Assembly: GCA_031553225.1 (NCBI GenBank)
Contig: JAVBLU010000018.1
Location: forward strand, 62,001-126,000
DNA: 64,000 nucleotides
Reading direction: 5' to 3'
From: JAVBLU01 sp031553225
Lineage (GTDB): Bacteria; Bacillota; Clostridia; Christensenellales; UBA1750
Shown here: positions 62,781 to 64,000 of the stretch, one piece after another
Layout of the letters: each line of letters starts with the position of its first letter
How positions within the stretch are numbered: position 1 is the first letter of the stretch
Notes under the pieces: generated by a model
Told to the model about the DNA's origin: nothing
Database searches by the model: none
Seen by the model: only the letters and a program-made list of their open reading frames with translations
Made by a program: the position numbers and the translations under genes

Positions 62781-63665
62781 TCACCCCTTGACGGAGCCGA
62801 TCATCACGCCCTTGATGAAATACTTTTGCACAAAGGGATACACGATGAGTATGGGCAGCGTGGACGCAACGATCGTGGCCGAGCGGACGGCTTCGGGCAG
62901 CACGTTCATCAGGTCGTCCGAGCTTTTGTTCGCCGCGTCCTCCATGTTGTTGAGTATGATGTCGCGCAGGTAGATGGGCAGGGTCTTCACCGAGGTCTTC
63001 GTGTTGTAGATCATGGCGGAGAAGTAGTCGTTCCACAGCCCCACCGCCGCGAACAAGCACACCGTGGCCAGCACGGGCAGCGCAAGCGGTATCACGATGC
63101 GAAAGAGGATGGTGATGTTCGCCGCGCCGTCGATGCGCGCCGACTCCTCCAGGCTTTCGGGAATGGATTCGTAGTAGTTCTTGATGAGCAGGATGTTGAA
63201 CACGCTGATCGTGGCGGGCAGGATGAGCACGAGCAGCGTGTTCACCAGCTTGAGCTGCTTCATGAGCAGGTAGGTAGGGATCATGCCGCCCGAGAAGAGC
63301 ATGGTGAATACGAAGCCCACTAGGAAGAACCTGCGCAGGGGCAGCCCGCGCTTGGAGAGCGGATAGGCGGCAAGCGACGTGATGAGGATGCTCGCGGCCG
63401 TGCCCACCGCGGTGACGATCACCGAGTTTTTGAAGGAGAGCAAAAACAGGTTCGAGCGGATGACGTACTTCATGGTGGTGAACTGGATATCGATGGGGAA
63501 GACGGTGATCCGGTTCGCCACGAGCGCCCATTCCGAGCTGAAGGCTTTGGATACTACGTTCATGAAAGGCAGGAGGGTGAGCAATGCGTACAGCGTCATA
63601 AAGAAGTACGCAAAGCCGTCCACCAGATAGTCTTCCGGCGTCCGCTTATAGATCGACTGGCCCAT
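62781..63665 (-). CDS. Sugar ABC transporter permease, YtcP/LplC type (third set)
   Basis: A 294-residue membrane protein with six helices. It has the EAA loop ESLEESARIDGAANITILFR, and ends FIKGVMIGSVKG, as in the other two YtcP-like permeases of this window. ATG 63665 follows GAGGAGGGG. A longer frame reaches 63683 but overlaps the upstream gene. Confidence 0.95.
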   Translation of the reverse strand: MGQSIYKRTPEDYLVDGFAYFFMTLYALLTLLPFMNVVSKAFSSEWALVANRITVFPIDIQFTTMKYVIRSNLFLLSFKNSVIVTAVGTAASILITSLAAYPLSKRGLPLRRFFLVGFVFTMLFSGGMIPTYLLMKQLKLVNTLLVLILPATISVFNILLIKNYYESIPESLEESARIDGAANITILFRIVIPLALPVLATVCLFAAVGLWNDYFSAMIYNTKTSVKTLPIYLRDIILNNMEDAANKSSDDLMNVLPEAVRSATIVASTLPILIVYPFVQKYFIKGVMIGSVKG

Positions 63666-63676
63666 GACGCCCCTCC

Positions 63677-64000
63677 TCACCAAATGCTCGAGCCGGTGAC
63701 ACGCTTGGAGAAGGTGTTACCGGTCATGACCAGAACGAAACCGACGAGCGAGTTGAACAGCCCGACCGCCGCGCCGAAGCTGTAGTCCATCTTGCCAAGG
63801 CCTATGCGGTACACGTACGTGCCGATGACGTCGCCCGTTGAGTAGACCACCGGGTTATACATGGCCAATACCTGCTCGTTTCCGGCGTCCAGAAGCCCGC
63901 CGATGCGCAGCACGAACATGAGCACGATGGTGGGCGCGATGCCGGGCAGCGTCACGTGCCAAATCTGGCGAAGGCGGCCCGCGCCGTCGATGACGGCCGC
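63677..64000 (-). CDS. Sugar ABC transporter permease, LplB type, 5' part cut by window edge
   Basis: The C-terminal 107 residues are visible: ITLPGIAPTIVLMF-like start of the EAA loop (AAVIDGAGRLRQIWHVTLPG region), VYSTGDVIGTYVYRIGLGKM, and the tail FSKRVTGSSIW. These fit the LplB-like partner of the following permease. The rest lies beyond the right edge, where a binding-protein gene may also be found. Confidence 0.92.
   Translation of the reverse strand, partial: AAVIDGAGRLRQIWHVTLPGIAPTIVLMFVLRIGGLLDAGNEQVLAMYNPVVYSTGDVIGTYVYRIGLGKMDYSFGAAVGLFNSLVGFVLVMTGNTFSKRVTGSSIW

Noticed and set aside
61391..62791. 466-codon plus-strand open frame
   Set aside because: Antisense to the FAD oxidoreductase. 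No recognisable motif.

Overview
The window looks like a chromosomal piece of a high-GC, Gram-positive-type anaerobe of the Clostridia. I infer this from lipoprotein-type solute-binding proteins with LplB/YtcP-like permeases, strong AGGAGG-type ribosome sites, frequent GTG and TTG starts, sigma-A-like promoters, an OhrR operator of Bacillus type and a yybP-ykoY riboswitch. I see no rRNA, CRISPR array, transposase or prophage gene. One tRNA (Leu, GAG) is present. Both edges cut genes: a C39/BtrH-like gene on the left and a sugar ABC permease on the right.

Left part (1-6.1 kb): a peptidase-like gene and an AraC/GyrI-type regulator, a Gfo/Idh/MocA oxidoreductase, a heavily decayed mgtA-like P-type ATPase remnant, and a secreted polysaccharide deacetylase. 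Glycan locus A (6.2-18.3 kb, minus strand) runs permease, permease, binding protein, LacI regulator, a 1056-residue putative glycosidase without signal peptide, a FucI-like isomerase, a TIM-barrel isomerase/epimerase and a split transketolase. It starts from a consensus promoter followed by a perfect palindrome, and a second copy of that palindrome lies before the binding-protein gene. Glycan locus B (18.5-29.0 kb, plus strand) runs nagA, a ROK regulator, nagB, a second permease/permease/binding-protein set, two Gfo/Idh/MocA oxidoreductases and another TIM-barrel isomerase. The two loci diverge from one 570-bp control region. Together they suggest uptake of amino-sugar-containing oligosaccharides, cytoplasmic cleavage, and entry through GlcN-6-P and pentose-phosphate-type steps. 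The exact substrate cannot be read from the sequence.

Middle part (29-40 kb): a two-gene unit with a zinc-dependent phospholipase C-like protein and an unrecognised partner, an AgrC-like histidine kinase with degenerate ATP-site motifs beside a stand-alone receiver protein, a QueG-like iron-sulfur protein, a two-gene ABC exporter, and tRNA-Leu. From 40.1 to 41.7 kb the DNA is visibly A+T-rich and carries an XRE-type regulator fused to a large C-terminal domain. The next 3 kb hold gene remnants, an MFS exporter, and an OhrR gene with a recognisable operator.

Right part (45-64 kb): a manganese-type riboswitch with two tandem terminator hairpins controls a P-type ATPase that is probably a Mn/Ca exporter. 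Then follow small enzymes and accessory genes (nucleotidyltransferase, flavin reductase with zinc ribbon, YdeI-like, cyclase-fold protein, DUF2200, VOC, GNAT), a frameshifted lipoprotein pseudogene, an APH-type kinase, an AraC/GyrI regulator, a sulfatase, a glycosyltransferase, and the start of a third sugar locus with an FAD oxidoreductase and two ABC permeases.
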